Assembly (NCBI GenBank): GCA_947579605.1
Contig: OX388314.1
Coordinates: forward strand, 29,542,948-29,606,947
DNA: 64,000 nucleotides
Reading direction: 5' to 3'
Origin: Athripsodes cinereus
Lineage: Eukaryota; Arthropoda; Insecta; Trichoptera; Leptoceridae
A model generated the notes under the pieces. The model was not told the origin of the DNA. It saw only the letters and a list, made by a program, of their open reading frames with translations, and did not search any database. The position numbers and the translations under genes were made by a program. Position 1 is the stretch's first letter, and the number at the start of each line of letters is the position of its first letter. This document shows positions 20,450 to 31,609 of the stretch, piece by piece.

Positions 20450-21820
20450 CAACCCTTTGTAGAAGATATAATAAATGCAATTAATGAGTGTAAGTAAGGT
20501 GAAAGCATACGAAAAGTAGCAGCAAAGTATAAATTATCTAAATAGACACTTCATCATTATTTAAAAAAAGCTCAAAACCACGATTACGTTTAACCAAATT
20601 ATGCTGTTAAGTGCTGAAGAACTCAAGCTTTATGACTATTTAGAAAAAGCTGCGTTCTTCAATTTTGGGTTAACTGTGGCACGAGAAAGAGAGATGGCAT
20701 TACAGTTTGCTGTTGCCAAAAATAAAAATATGGCACAATCATGGAACATAAAAAAAATCGAGTTTAGAATGCGTTTGTGGAGTTAGAAAACGTTTTCTTC
20801 AGCTATCGTTGAGAAAGCCAGAGTTAACAAGCTTAGCGAGAGCAACTATATAGTGAGTTACAATCCATCGGGTTGGTCTGCAACAAGTGCAGATTTTCTT
20901 CTCCATTCTTCCCTATTTTCAGCTTACCTCTTTAGTCTTACGTATGTGCCACAATTCAAGTCCTTCTTCTCCTCTTTTTGTTGCCTCCTTTTGCTTACCC
21001 TGTTTAACACCTCTTCGTTTTTGACCTGTTCCAATCAATGGATCTTCAGCATGCGTCTGTAGCACCACATCTCAAAGGCCACCAACCGTCTGTTTTCACT
21101 CGTACTGATGGTCCACGACTCGCAACCATATAGCTTTTATAAAACAAACGTTGTCCAATTCTTTGATAATTTGAAAATGTCAAGATACAATTTAGATGAA
21201 ACGGGCAACGTCCAACGTGCACAAACCTGGTAGAGTCTTAGCTCCCAAAAGTTTAAGAAAACTTAGAACCATGACAGTAGCAGAAAGAGGAGTAAATGCA
21301 CAATGATTGTTTGCATCGATACCAATGGAAATTATAGCATTGCTCCGATGCTTATTTTCCAAGGGTAAATTTTAAAAGCTATATGCTGTTAAGCGACCCA
21401 CTTAGATGTATTGGTAGTGCAAATCCAAGTGGTTGGTCAAACGAAAAAAAAATCTGGTTTAAATAATCCAGTGTTATTGATTATGGACACGAATCTCATA
21501 ATCGATTGAAATTATTGATAAAGCTAGAGATTCAGGAATAGTAATTTTGACTCTTCATCTCCATACTTCCCACAGAATACAACCGTTAAAAAAGTGTCTT
21601 TGGAACACATAAAACAATTTACCACAATGCTGCAGAAGAATATAATATGATCATGAATCCAGGGAAATCCATATCGATATACGAAATTAGAGGATTGGTT
21701 GGGAAATCATATCTCCGGTCATTCACAATAGGGAACATTGTGTCAGGATTTAAAAACACGGGTATCTGGCCAATGGATATAAATATTTTTAAAGAGGGAC
21801 ATTTTTCAGCAATCTAAACT
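20450..21820 (+). pseudogene. Pogo-like transposase pseudogene
   Basis: Pieces in order: a psq-type helix-turn-helix (VEDIINAINEC, SIRKVAAKYKLSK with a stop, TLHHYLKKAQ); LLSAEELKLYDYLEKAAFFN, FGLTVAREREMALQFAVA; LSLRKPELTSLARAT. After the RTE insertion come FDNLKMSRYNLDETG (first catalytic Asp), VHKPGRVLAPKSLRKLRTMT and VAERGVN; CIGSANPSGWSN; LLIMDNHESHNRLK (second Asp); and a C-terminal GKSYLRSFTIGNIVSGFKNT, GIWPMDINIF. Frameshifts and stops lie between most blocks. It is the DDE_1 family in the CENP-B/pogo group. Confidence 0.75.
20853..21145 (-). mobile_element. RTE-like LINE 3' scrap nested in the pogo element
   Basis: Minus strand reads KLYGCESWTISTSENRRLVA, FEMWCYRRMLKIH, stop, LEQVKNEEVLNRV, and ends in EEWRRKSALVADQPDGL. 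This is the RTE-type post-palm region. It separates two halves of the pogo transposase, so it arrived later. Confidence 0.65.
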
Positions 21821-22109
21821 AATTCTTTGATTCACATCCACTTTTCTGTCCTAAGGTACACACATAGCTGTCCGAAGGTACAACCTGTCGTTGTACCTTT
21901 GTACAAAAATGAATGATTTCAGAAAAACGCTAATTTTGTCGATAAATAAAAATGTAAGAAATGACAAAAAAAATTGATGACAGAAATATTTTCAGACTAC
22001 TTATTTAAAAAAACTTTTTACCAATATCTCATTTCGTTTAAGAGAAAAAAAATATTGAATGTGAAAAAAAATAATTTGTCCTAAGGTACAACAAATGACC
22101 CTACATATG

Positions 22110-24995
22110 TGGAAGCGCGGTGCCCCACCTCTGAGGCGTGATGCCCTAAAAGATCTTAAATACAATTCAATTGTCGCGAATGCTTGAAAACATTTTCATC
22201 TACTTGAGTAGGTAGCTATTTATCGATAGCTCTGTACGAGTAGTAACAATATCCCATAGAGCAGATAGCTTCTCTCGTTCATCGCATAATAACTACATAT
22301 ACATAACGTGATAGGAACTCTTCTGAGGTAATACGTGGTGGTGGTGGTGGTATTGTTTACAGAAACTGAAGTCACACTGTCTGGAGATCTGATATCTGCT
22401 TGAGTGCTGCTGCAAATCGTGAAGATGGAGAGACTCTGTTGCATCTCTCATCTGTATGGTAATTGCATTTAATAATAATGTAGATACATAGTTAATAATT
22501 ATCTCTATTACCTAAATGTACATTGTACACGTAGAATGAACACCTTCCTTTTTGTTGTTGTTTATCATCTAAATACCAGAATATGCTCTTATAAAGGTCT
22601 CTTCCTGCGACGGAAACTCCTTACTACATAATTATAATATTAAAGCAACATCTTTTAGCATTCTGCGGAGTGACTTGTTCACAACAATCATTTTTCACAA
22701 TTATCCTCATTTCATGATATCGTTTTAATTTCGAACTTGTTACAGATTGATATAAGATTTTTTTTGAACAAAATAATAATAGATGTAAGAATCTTTGTAG
22801 GTACATAAATAGGTTCCCTGGTTCCTATGTACATTCCTCAACGCAATGTGTGCATAATTTATTTATTTACTTACCTAGTGTGATATAAAATAATATATCT
22901 AACAATCTATAAACCCATGGCGTCTCCCACAACCTACAAGTTCAGTGGTGTAGACGGTTGAGTAACTACGTGTAAAGGGCATGCAGGTGACACGTAAATA
23001 TGACATATAAATTTACATGCTGTGATTTCCTATGATTTGTGAACTCTGGAGAGTGTGGGCAGGGGTTAAAGACCCTATTGTTCAGGAGATAATATTATGA
23101 TTCTTGAATGGGCCCTTGCGGTGGTTTTTCCACAAAACGGCGCATCTTAAAAAAATTGTCTGGTTATAATTATTATTATTATAACCTATATAATTATTTT
23201 AACCATTTTAAGCATCAGGTGTTTTCCTATATATATACCTACCTATGTAGTTAACTATACATATATGAACTTTTAAGGTGTATATATAGGTAGGTACCTA
23301 CTTACTTATACCTACCTATATAATAATATTATTAATAATTTATATACATATAGGTACCTACATATAAATAGTATGAAGTTATGTATGTATATAAATCTAG
23401 TCATCAACTATAATTATATTATAGATACGCCACTTGTGTGGCTGTGGGTACATACATATTATGTCCCTACCTATGTATTTTTGGAACGAATATTGCTTTG
23501 ACTTGGCAACGTAATATAATTTTTTAGTTTCTGCTAACGACAACTATTATAATAAAACGCGAGTATAAACACATACATACCTACTACCTATATCTTGATA
23601 GTTGCAATATAATAATAATACTACATTAGGTAGGTAGGTAGGTATCTATATAACGCATTTCATTGTGAATAGTGAATAGGAACGCAGTGGCTGCATTCTG
23701 TCAGTGACGTGACAGTAAGTAAGTACATAAGTACCTACCCAGAGGGTCAGAAGGATGTAGGTGTGTTGATGGTTTCTGTTTTTGATCGAGATCTCAACTT
23801 AGCTCAACTACCTATGTATGTAATATATTATTATGTACCTACCGAATGATCTGAAGAAACTCACTGAGAGAAATATCGCTGTCACAATATTATGTATAAT
23901 AATGTGTAGCAGAAATAGTTAATTATATCATTGCCATGCTTAATAAATTATACATTTAGTAGCTATGTACATGTAGGTACCTGCCTACCTGCCTGACATT
24001 GTACTACCTATATCTATTACTTATTACTTATTATTAGTGTTGTATGATTGTAATGGTATTAACATATTGACTTGACTAACCCGCGTGTCATTAGGTACAT
24101 AAGTACTCTACGTTTACACATTATATTATATCATATTATTATTATTACTATAATATCCATTACGCCGGCCGGTCGCATCGCCAGCGACCATTCTGTAACA
24201 ACCGAAAAGCTTTGAAAGTACAGTTGAGTATTACATACATAGCTACATACATACATAATATTTATAATGGTAATGATGAGTGTATATATATATATAATAC
24301 CAGCTACATGACATTAGTGGTAGGTAGGTACCTAGTGCAGGTATCGGGCTCAGTGAACTTATTATAGTATCTATCACCAGCTATAGGTAGGTACAATAAG
24401 TAGGTTTTACATTATTAGGTATAATATATTCGTCACATCATTTTAACATTAGGTACATTATAACTGTGTGCGTGAACATAATATAATAATAATAATAATA
24501 CCACGAGGCGCCACCGGAAATCATCAGTGTCATAATTTAATAACAATACCTACCTATCTATCTATGTATGTAGATGCTGGCTACACAGCTGATATCTATC
24601 TAGGTATGTATGTAAATACATAACTACAAAATAATAAGCAACAGACAGAAAGACAGCTAGTTACACTACACATACATACATAAGGGATGTAATACCTACA
24701 ATATAATATTACGTAGTTTCCTATAATATGTGTATCTAGAATCGTGATTTTTATCATTTATGATACATTAATACAATTTATAATATATTTTACCATACAT
24801 ATTTTTTACATTTTCTAGATATCAAATACGTCTTTCACCCCTCCAGAAAGTGTGTATATAATTATATATATTATACATAATTATATACACACTTATACAT
24901 ACATAGGTACACCACATAATACCTATTATGATAATTATTATGTTTGCATGCCATATACCTACCTACATATATTATACTTTTGTACAAATTTATTT
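22110..24995. other. Long AT-rich stretch without recognised genes
   Basis: Dominated by TAGGTACCTAC and TATAATA words. A GTGGTGGTGGTGG run lies at 22337-22350 and a 40-base palindrome at 24851-24893 (GTGTGTATATAATTA arms). A minus-strand frame at 22624-22806 (KLKRYHEMRIIVKNDCCEQV, TPQNAKRCCFNI) preceded by an acceptor-like tract is not AT-low-complexity but matches nothing I know. Confidence 0.45.
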
Positions 24996-25990
24996 TGACA
25001 AATAAAGTGTTTATTATTTTGTATTTATTTTATTTTTTATTTCTTAAATATACATATATATACAATTAATTTATATGATCAAAATTAAACTTAGAGCTAA
25101 CTTATTTATTTGCTTTCCCCAATCAGCAAGGTAATATGCTGGTATGAGGGGAAATAGTATATAAACTATAATTACTTAAATATCAAGATCTTAATAAAAT
25201 AACAATTTTATATTTATTGGATATTAAATAATAGGAATTATTAATTTACCTTAAAATAACAATAATCGGGTTTGTACTCAAATTTACTAACTAGAGTCTT
25301 GTAGGTAATATTATCTAAGTATATTAAGTCAAATCAGACTGATACGTACATTCATTTATATCTAAAGCATTCAGTAGGTATATTATAATATGTTGTGAGT
25401 AATAAGATTTAGCGTCCTAACATGTTTTTTCAGTTTTGTCTTGAATATGGTAATATTTTTTGTTTTTCTCAATACGTCGGGTAGACTATTATATATTTTC
25501 ATGGATGAGTGGAGAAAGCTATATCGTTTACGGTTCGTTCGTGGAGGCTCAGCGCGTAATTGTAAAGTTTGTCTCGTGTTGTGGTTGTGAACGTCAGCAT
25601 TGATAGTTAATTTAATGTTAGATTTTATAAGCCCATTCTTTATTTTATACAGGTGTTTTACTTTTTCAATGAATATCAATTCTTCAAGTTTAAATTTTTC
25701 AGTAAAATTATACAGATCTGTTGTACTGGTTAATCTATGTAGACCAAAGATAAGTTTTAGAGATTTGTTCATTAGTCGTTGTATTATGTTGCGTTGTTGA
25801 ATACTTGATTGGGACCAGGCAGCAAGTCCATAGGTAATGTGTGGAAGTATGAATGAATTGTATAAAATGTGCTTTATTTTAGTGCTAAAGATGTCAGTTC
25901 GTCTCATTATTCCAATAATTGGAGATAGTTTGTCATTTATTTTGTTAATATGTGCAGACCAGTCAAGTTTGTCGTCAAGGTGTATTATTC
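24995..25990 (-). mobile_element. 5'-truncated LINE, same group as 31612-33390
   Basis: Minus strand: coding from about 25990 to 25383, then a ~380-base 3' UTR ending in an AAATAAAATAAATAC-type tail near 25010. The product resembles the C-terminal half of the second RT in the 30643-33165 frame. Confidence 0.7.
25383..25986 (-). pseudogene. LINE RT C-terminal region
   Basis: Frame begins HLDDKLDWSAHINKINDKLS PIIGIMRRTD (upstream of the ATG at 25905), then YNSFILPHITYGLAAWSQSS, RLMNKSLKLIFGL, YKIKNGLIKSNI, HNHNTRQTLQLRAEPPRTNR, and ends FKTKLKKHVRTLN. Nearly every block has a partner in residues 650-835 of the 30643-33165 frame. The palm is missing because of 5' truncation; the frame is otherwise open. 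Confidence 0.75.
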
Positions 25991-26897
25991 ATAATAATAG
26001 GTATGTACCTAGTTGAGTAAGTAAGTATGTAACATATATAACTACAGCTGACATAATCATCATAACAAAAAGACAACGTGGTCATGTCAATCAACTCAAC
26101 TTATATCTCACATTAATAGTATTTACATATTATATACCTAGCAGTAGGTGTATATTACATATAATATACAGTAATGTTGTAGGTAACTACATATAGGTAT
26201 ATCCATATACATACGAGTATACCTACTATATTAATTACAATATTAAATGATGTGGGTATGGGATTCTCTATGTTGTTGATAAGTTTTTCGCGACGAGGTA
26301 TATAGGTAAGTATCGATAATAATCTTTGCGGATAGGTACGTCGCGCTCTTGAGTTTTTTGGTGAACTTTCGAATGCGCTCGGGCATCCATTGTCAAACCG
26401 ACACCAGTAATCCGATAAAAGATTCTTCGAATATAGATCTCTGTGATAACATTTTCCTATATTTTAGATAGGTACCTACCTACATATCTATCTAATGAAT
26501 ATTTTCATTATGATCCTCTATATAATATCCTAGATATCCTAATAATTATAATGTAGGTGAATGTGTTGCTACATTATATTATAATTATAGGCTTTTGCAT
26601 ATTATATTATTATTAGTTTATGTGTAATCATGTAAGAGATTACACAGGTATACCTAACTATAGGCTTACATATCTGGCCTATGTAGGTAGTAGGTAATAG
26701 GTATACATACCTATTGTACTGAGAAGTGCAAATGGGAAGTAATTATATTGTTTCAAATATTTTGCAAAGATCATCTTCCACATGGCATCCTGAGGGCGCT
26801 TCACTTGCATGTGGTACTTTTCAGTATTCTCAAAATTATTTTAGAACGCAAGTACCTACCTACAAACATACTTGACACTCAAACTTACTATTATTAC
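25991..26897. other. AT-rich intergenic stretch
   Basis: No coding signal. A slightly GC-richer part at 26330-26420 (ACGTCGCGCTCTTGAGTTTT, GAATGCGCTCGGGCATCCAT) has no recognised function. Confidence 0.4.
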
Positions 26898-27009
26898 CAC
26901 ACTGAGAAAAATACTAACGAAATTTCACAAAGAAATAATGGTACGTACTATCAGATTAGGACCAGAGATAGTACAAACGATTCATTATATTACGAATCTA
27001 TAATGTTAA

Positions 27010-27510
27010 TAATTTTTAAAATGAAACACGATATTTAGTTATTCCACTATTGACTTTATTTATTTTTGCGAGCCGGCTTTCAAGAGCTTCCGCTCTCATC
27101 GTCAGGCAAAAGTAAAGTGAAGCTTCATTACAAGTTAAGTATGTGACAAACAGAAAACAATAGGTAAAAATTAAAATTAAAAAGATGTGTTATTATCGTG
27201 TATCGTCAACCATATTATAATAATTATGAGCCGCTGTGGACTGTTCAACTAGAGGAGGCAACCTCTATAATGCACATCTCTGATAAGGGTTTTCTGTGGT
27301 TTCCCCGTTATCGTACAAAGCCAAATGCTGGAGATGTTTGATATAAGACCGTCCACAGCGGCTCATAATTATTATAATATGGTTGACGATACACGATAAT
27401 AACACATCTTTTTAATTTTAACTCGATAATGGAATAACTAAATATCGTATTTCATTTTAAAAATTATTAATATGAACTTCCACCAAGAACCGTCGGTCGA
27501 TGAATTAAAG
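27010..27510 (+). mobile_element. Penelope-like terminal unit, 13-bp TSD, with nested MITE
   Basis: Flanked by perfect TCTATAATGTTAA repeats (26997-27009 and 27511-27523). Its ends match the 6135-6624 unit: AAATGAAACACGATAT, TTATTCCACTATTGACTTTA, CGAGCCGGCTTTCAAGAGCT, and at the right ATGAACTTCCACCAAGAACC into GTCGGTCGATGAATTAAA. The reverse-strand hammerhead-like string (TTTCAAGAGCTTCCGCTCTC, ATCGTCAG) is at 27077-27103. The middle is replaced by a fold-back MITE (27170-27421). Confidence 0.65.
27170..27421. mobile_element. Fold-back MITE, about 70-bp terminal inverted repeats
   Basis: Arms TTAAAATTAAAAAGATGTGT, TATTATCGTGTATCGTCAAC, CATATTATAATAATTATGAG, CCGCTGTGGA are repeated inverted at 27349-27421. 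The ~110-base centre holds AGGAGGCAACCTCT and GATAAGGGTTTTCTGTGGTT TCCCCGTTATC. It is absent from the sister unit at 6135-6624, so it is a younger insertion. Confidence 0.7.
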
Positions 27511-27618
27511 TCTATAATGTTAACTTTTCGCAAACAATTGGTAAATTTACCAACGATTTGTTTGCGTTTATACTATCTCTGGTCCTAATCTGATAGAACG
27601 TATCAATGATTCGTTGTG

Positions 27619-30090
27619 CTATTGACAATTACCCACCCAGGCACTATTAACATAATTATACATAGGTAATGGTCATTATAATTGGCTGATTTATGGGAAA
27701 TTGTCTTAAGAGATAAGTGTTTTTTATAAAACTGGCCATTTAAAAATAAATAGTTTGGAATCATTGTTGTAAGTAGTATTTGAAATCAGTCAGTATTTAA
27801 GAGGAATTAATTAAGATAAAATATTACAAAGATAAAGATTGCACGGTGGCATATTGGGATAAAACGTGAAAAAAAATCTCTCATTATAGGAGCAGTATAA
27901 TTTGTCATCTGTTTCTTTTTTACCATTTAAGAATGTAAGACTGTTCTGCCAGGAACAGAAGTAGACGTGCTGATGTCAGCTCTATGTGGATTCCCATATG
28001 CATCCGCAGGTGACTAAATAATAATAATATACCTACCTACCTACACATGCATAATATTATATAACGCACCTAATTAATTACCTGCTGATGATGCTACGTC
28101 ATGTTATAGATATCTAAATCTGTACAATATGTCTTATAAAGTATGGAGAAATAGGTAAAGTGAAGTGATGATTGTGATGTGCTTTGTAAAGTGTAACACT
28201 AATGTGCTGTAGTAAGAGAGAGAGAGAGAGGGAGGCAATCAATAACATCCACCAGAGTAACATATACCTCCACATTCATTCATAATAAATAGGGAAGGCT
28301 CTTCTGCTTCTGCCCTAACTGGTCGTGACTCGGGGCAGGGGCTGTCTGTCTATCATCATGTCTATGCTATTTTGCCACTTTTAATATGTGTGTACGTATT
28401 CAATAGTGAGATTTTCAGTTTTCTCACATAATAACACTAAAACAACTAACTATGCCGGACAACAAAGGGACCAAGAGCTCTTGTCAAAATGTGTGAAGGA
28501 TATAAGAAAGAAAACAATAGGTAGATAATGCCTTGACGTTACCTTTCTTAAAAGCACTAATTATTTCCCAGAAGTGATGGAGAACAAGCACACAGCCGGC
28601 TAGAATACACACTCACTACTTAGTGTCTATGAAACTGAATATAATCACGTCGATATTGTAATATAATCACACATAATATTTTAACACTAGATGAAACTAA
28701 ACAGTTGACATTTGTAGCGATATGTTAAGTGGTTTGATATTTATAGAGTTAGCGGGAAGAGCGTCGCGGCGCTGCAAGGGAGACGGCCGTCACAGTAATA
28801 CTCCACTCCACACTGAATACTGAATACTGATCACTCAGTCACAGAGTAACCGAGTACAGTATGTACTGTAGAGTCACTAGAAAGTAGTGTTATAGTACAT
28901 ATTGTTATGTAGGAGTAGGAAGGATTTGGTATAGAATACAATGTAGGTAGGCATGTATGTATATAATATTATACTCCGTGCTGTAGGTAAGTACTATGCA
29001 ATACAACGTGTACGTTACACACCCACACAACTACATGCTGGGAATATCCCTACCGATACACACTTACTACGCTATACTACATTATGTTACATATATATAA
29101 CAATCCACTCAAAACAGCTATCTATACTCTCCACCTCCACTCCACTCCACAAAAGATGATGTGCGCGCGGTTCACGAAAAGCGCGGGAAAACGCATGCGC
29201 CAAACAATTTATTTGGAATGCTTTTCTTTATGCTTTTTGCTAACCGCAAATCGAAGATCTGACCGCAACGAGAATAAGTATAATTATGCTCGTAATGTTC
29301 CTAAGTATTTATTGACTTGTAATGTCTGTCAATGTTGTGAGCTGCCACTAAATTTGCATAGAGATTGTTTTCCGCTGCAGGGTGGAGTTACATGAACTAG
29401 GTACATTTATGTGTAGATATTTACAGCCTATCACGGAGAAAATTCAATAGAAACGTTGGATTTATTATTGTTATGGTATCTACGATGGTACTTAAGCATA
29501 TATGTATATGTACGTATAGGTAGGTACATCTACTATGATTAGCAATTAATTACGTAGGTACCTAAGTACTCAATAGATCATAGATCATAATAAGTACTCA
29601 ATAGACCTCACTACAAAATAATATACAGGTAAATCAGATATTGTCACTACACTATAGGTAGGTGTATATTACAATGGTGTTTATTATTATCATTTTAGGT
29701 ACTTACATGGTTAGTCTACTGGCTACTGGCTAGTCTATGTAACTCTTGTGGAAGATGTCTGGTGACTGATGTACGACGATATAGGCAATTTATACTTATA
29801 GTTTAATTACTGTCATTACACATTACAGTGATAATACGATTGATTATTATATTATGTAATACATATCTACACGTAGGTACATTAGATATACACGATAATT
29901 TAATAACATTACATTATGTACGAGTACCTACCTTCCACATTACTATATATAACTACAAGTCACTATTAAGTCCATAATAGATTATCCCGTAAAGTACATA
30001 AGCAGGTCTCTCGCCATCATAAATTTATTTCAGATTTTTCAGGCACTGTATATACTATACTACTGTATATACATATACTACTACTGTATA
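27619..30090. other. Intergenic stretch with a GC-richer patch
   Basis: AT-rich except for a GC-richer segment at 28740-28800 (GAGCGTCGCGGCGCTGCAAG GGAGACGGCCGTC) and 29158-29205 (GTGCGCGCGGTTCACG, then ACGCATGCGCC, an NRF-1-like word). A GAGAGAG run is at 28218-28234. This could be a host promoter or first-exon area but no coding exon could be proved. Confidence 0.35.
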
Positions 30091-30099
30091 TACTAATAT

Positions 30100-31609
30100 G
30101 GCAAACTCATGCGTTGATGTTAGAAAGCAGGAGCTCCCACTCGTAGCCGAGGATGTCCATCATCCTGCTATTAAAATTTAATTAAAATTAAATAGAACTA
30201 ACAATCACAAAGAGAGGGAGACTGCAACTGACAACAGTGCTATGAGGTGGAAATTTAAACGTTCTGACATCTCAATATTCAATGATTTTATAGCAAATAT
30301 TTCATGGTCGGAAGTATATGCAGCAGTGAATGATGCTGTAGATGCATTTTACAGAGTATTGTATGATGCATTAGACCAGTTTTTTGGAGCTAACGCTAAT
30401 ATCATACTGTATCCTAGTTGGTTTTCAGGTCAATTCATTTACAACATTAGAAAAAAACATATGTATCACAAATTCTGGAGACAAACACAGTCATTTTATG
30501 CTTACGATAAGTTTAGCGAACTTAGAAAATCTGTAAAGAAGGGAATTCGCGATTGTTATTTGCGGTATACTAAACCACAAGATATAGCCAACGGCTTTGC
30601 AAACTTCTTCTCTTCAGTTTTTAGTCAACCAGCACCTTTCGGATGCAGAACACCGTAGGTAGTACTTTGTGTAATATTAATAGTGTAACCGACCAAGATA
30701 TCGAATATAGTTTAAGAAAACTTAAGCCAAAATCCTCATCTGGCCCGGATATGATACCATCGTTTTTGTTTAAGGAAGTGGGAATGAACATGGTTGGTGT
30801 TTTGAAGCACATTTTTAATCTTTCTCTATCAACTGGGGAATTTCCAAAGCCCTGGAAAGTGACAAAGGTAACACCAATTCATAAAAATGGGGATGTGTTC
30901 GAAATTACTAATTATGGGCCCATAGCAATCTTGTCTTCTCCAGCAAAACTGCTGGAAATGATTATTCATAAGAAGATTTGGGATAGTTGTGGACATCAAA
31001 TGGTAGACGAGCAACACGGTTTTCGACCGGCCAGATCAACGAGTACAAACCTTAATATGAGTTTTCAAACGTTTGTTACAAAACACCTAGACAGACGGGT
31101 TCACGTAGACGTAAACTACAATGACTTCGAAAAGGCGTTCGATAGAGTTGATCACAATATTTTGTTAGCTAAGTTGGACGAATTTGGGCTATCAACAAAC
31201 TTTGTGGCATATTTAGCAGACTATCTACAAGGCCGCTGTCAATATGTATTTTACAGAGGATTTAAATCTGATGTATACCCTTCGCTTTCGGGTGTGCCAC
31301 AGGGATCTAATTTGGGGCCACTTTTGTTCTCAATCTTTATTAATGACATTGGAAATGTTATTAAAAATTCTAATTACTTACTTTATGCCGATGACTTGAA
31401 GGTTTTTCGTGAGATAGAATCAGAAAATGATGCGATACTGCTGCAAAGCGACATAGATGCCATCTATTCATGGTCCTTGAAGAATAATCTTTTATTCAGT
31501 ATTCAAAAGTGTAACATGATGACATATACAAGATCTCGCGAATCGCTTAAATACTCTTATAAAATGGCAGGTATGTCGTTGTGTCGAATAGATGAAACCA
31601 AAGATTTGA
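30100..31609 (+). mobile_element. LINE-C, first part (host of the nest)
   Basis: Plus-strand LINE of CR1/Jockey type, starting inside the ORF (DVRKQELPLVAEDVHHPAIK at 30118), with the pre-RT linker at 30242-30650 and RT palm at 30680-31609. The element is cut at KDL by another LINE, resumes at 33391-33444 (MADLSFKKHITQVAHAS), is cut again, and ends at 36809-37390. Frameshifts occur near 30180 and 30650, and a deletion removes part of the linker after CYLRYT. Confidence 0.8.
30242..30658 (+). pseudogene. LINE-C pre-RT linker fragment
   Basis: 138 codons: KFKRSDISIFNDFIANISWS, DAVDAFYRVLYDALDQFFG, YPSWFSGQFIYNIRKKHMYH, FSELRKSVKKGIRDCYLRYT, then a jump to DIANGFANFFSSVF. In related LINEs some 50-60 residues (the PKRFW...NPR segment) lie between CY..Y and the IA..FA.FF block, so that piece is deleted here. 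The frame then slips near 30650 into the next open frame. Confidence 0.65.

Larger units (their letters stand above)
19821..22101 (+). mobile_element. Pogo-type DNA transposon, decayed
   Basis: Flanked by TA dinucleotides (19819-19820, 22102-22103). Inverted ends are GGGGCATTTGGTGTACCTTA and, at the right, the complement of GGGTCATTTGTTGTACCTTA. Subterminal DNA holds about ten copies in both orientations of a GTACCTnnGGAC word. The interior codes on the plus strand for a pogo/Jerky-like transposase with many stops. An RTE scrap is inserted at about 20853-21145. Confidence 0.8.
26898..27618. mobile_element. Second copy of the CACTGAG MITE, interrupted
   Basis: The left part 26898-27009 matches 4709-4812; the right part 27511-27618 matches the complementary arm and lacks the last ~25 bases. 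Between them sits a 501-bp insertion with a 13-bp duplication. Shared words: GTACGTACTATCAGATTAGG, ACCAGAGATAGTACAAACGA, TTACCAACGATTTGTTTGCG. Confidence 0.75.
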
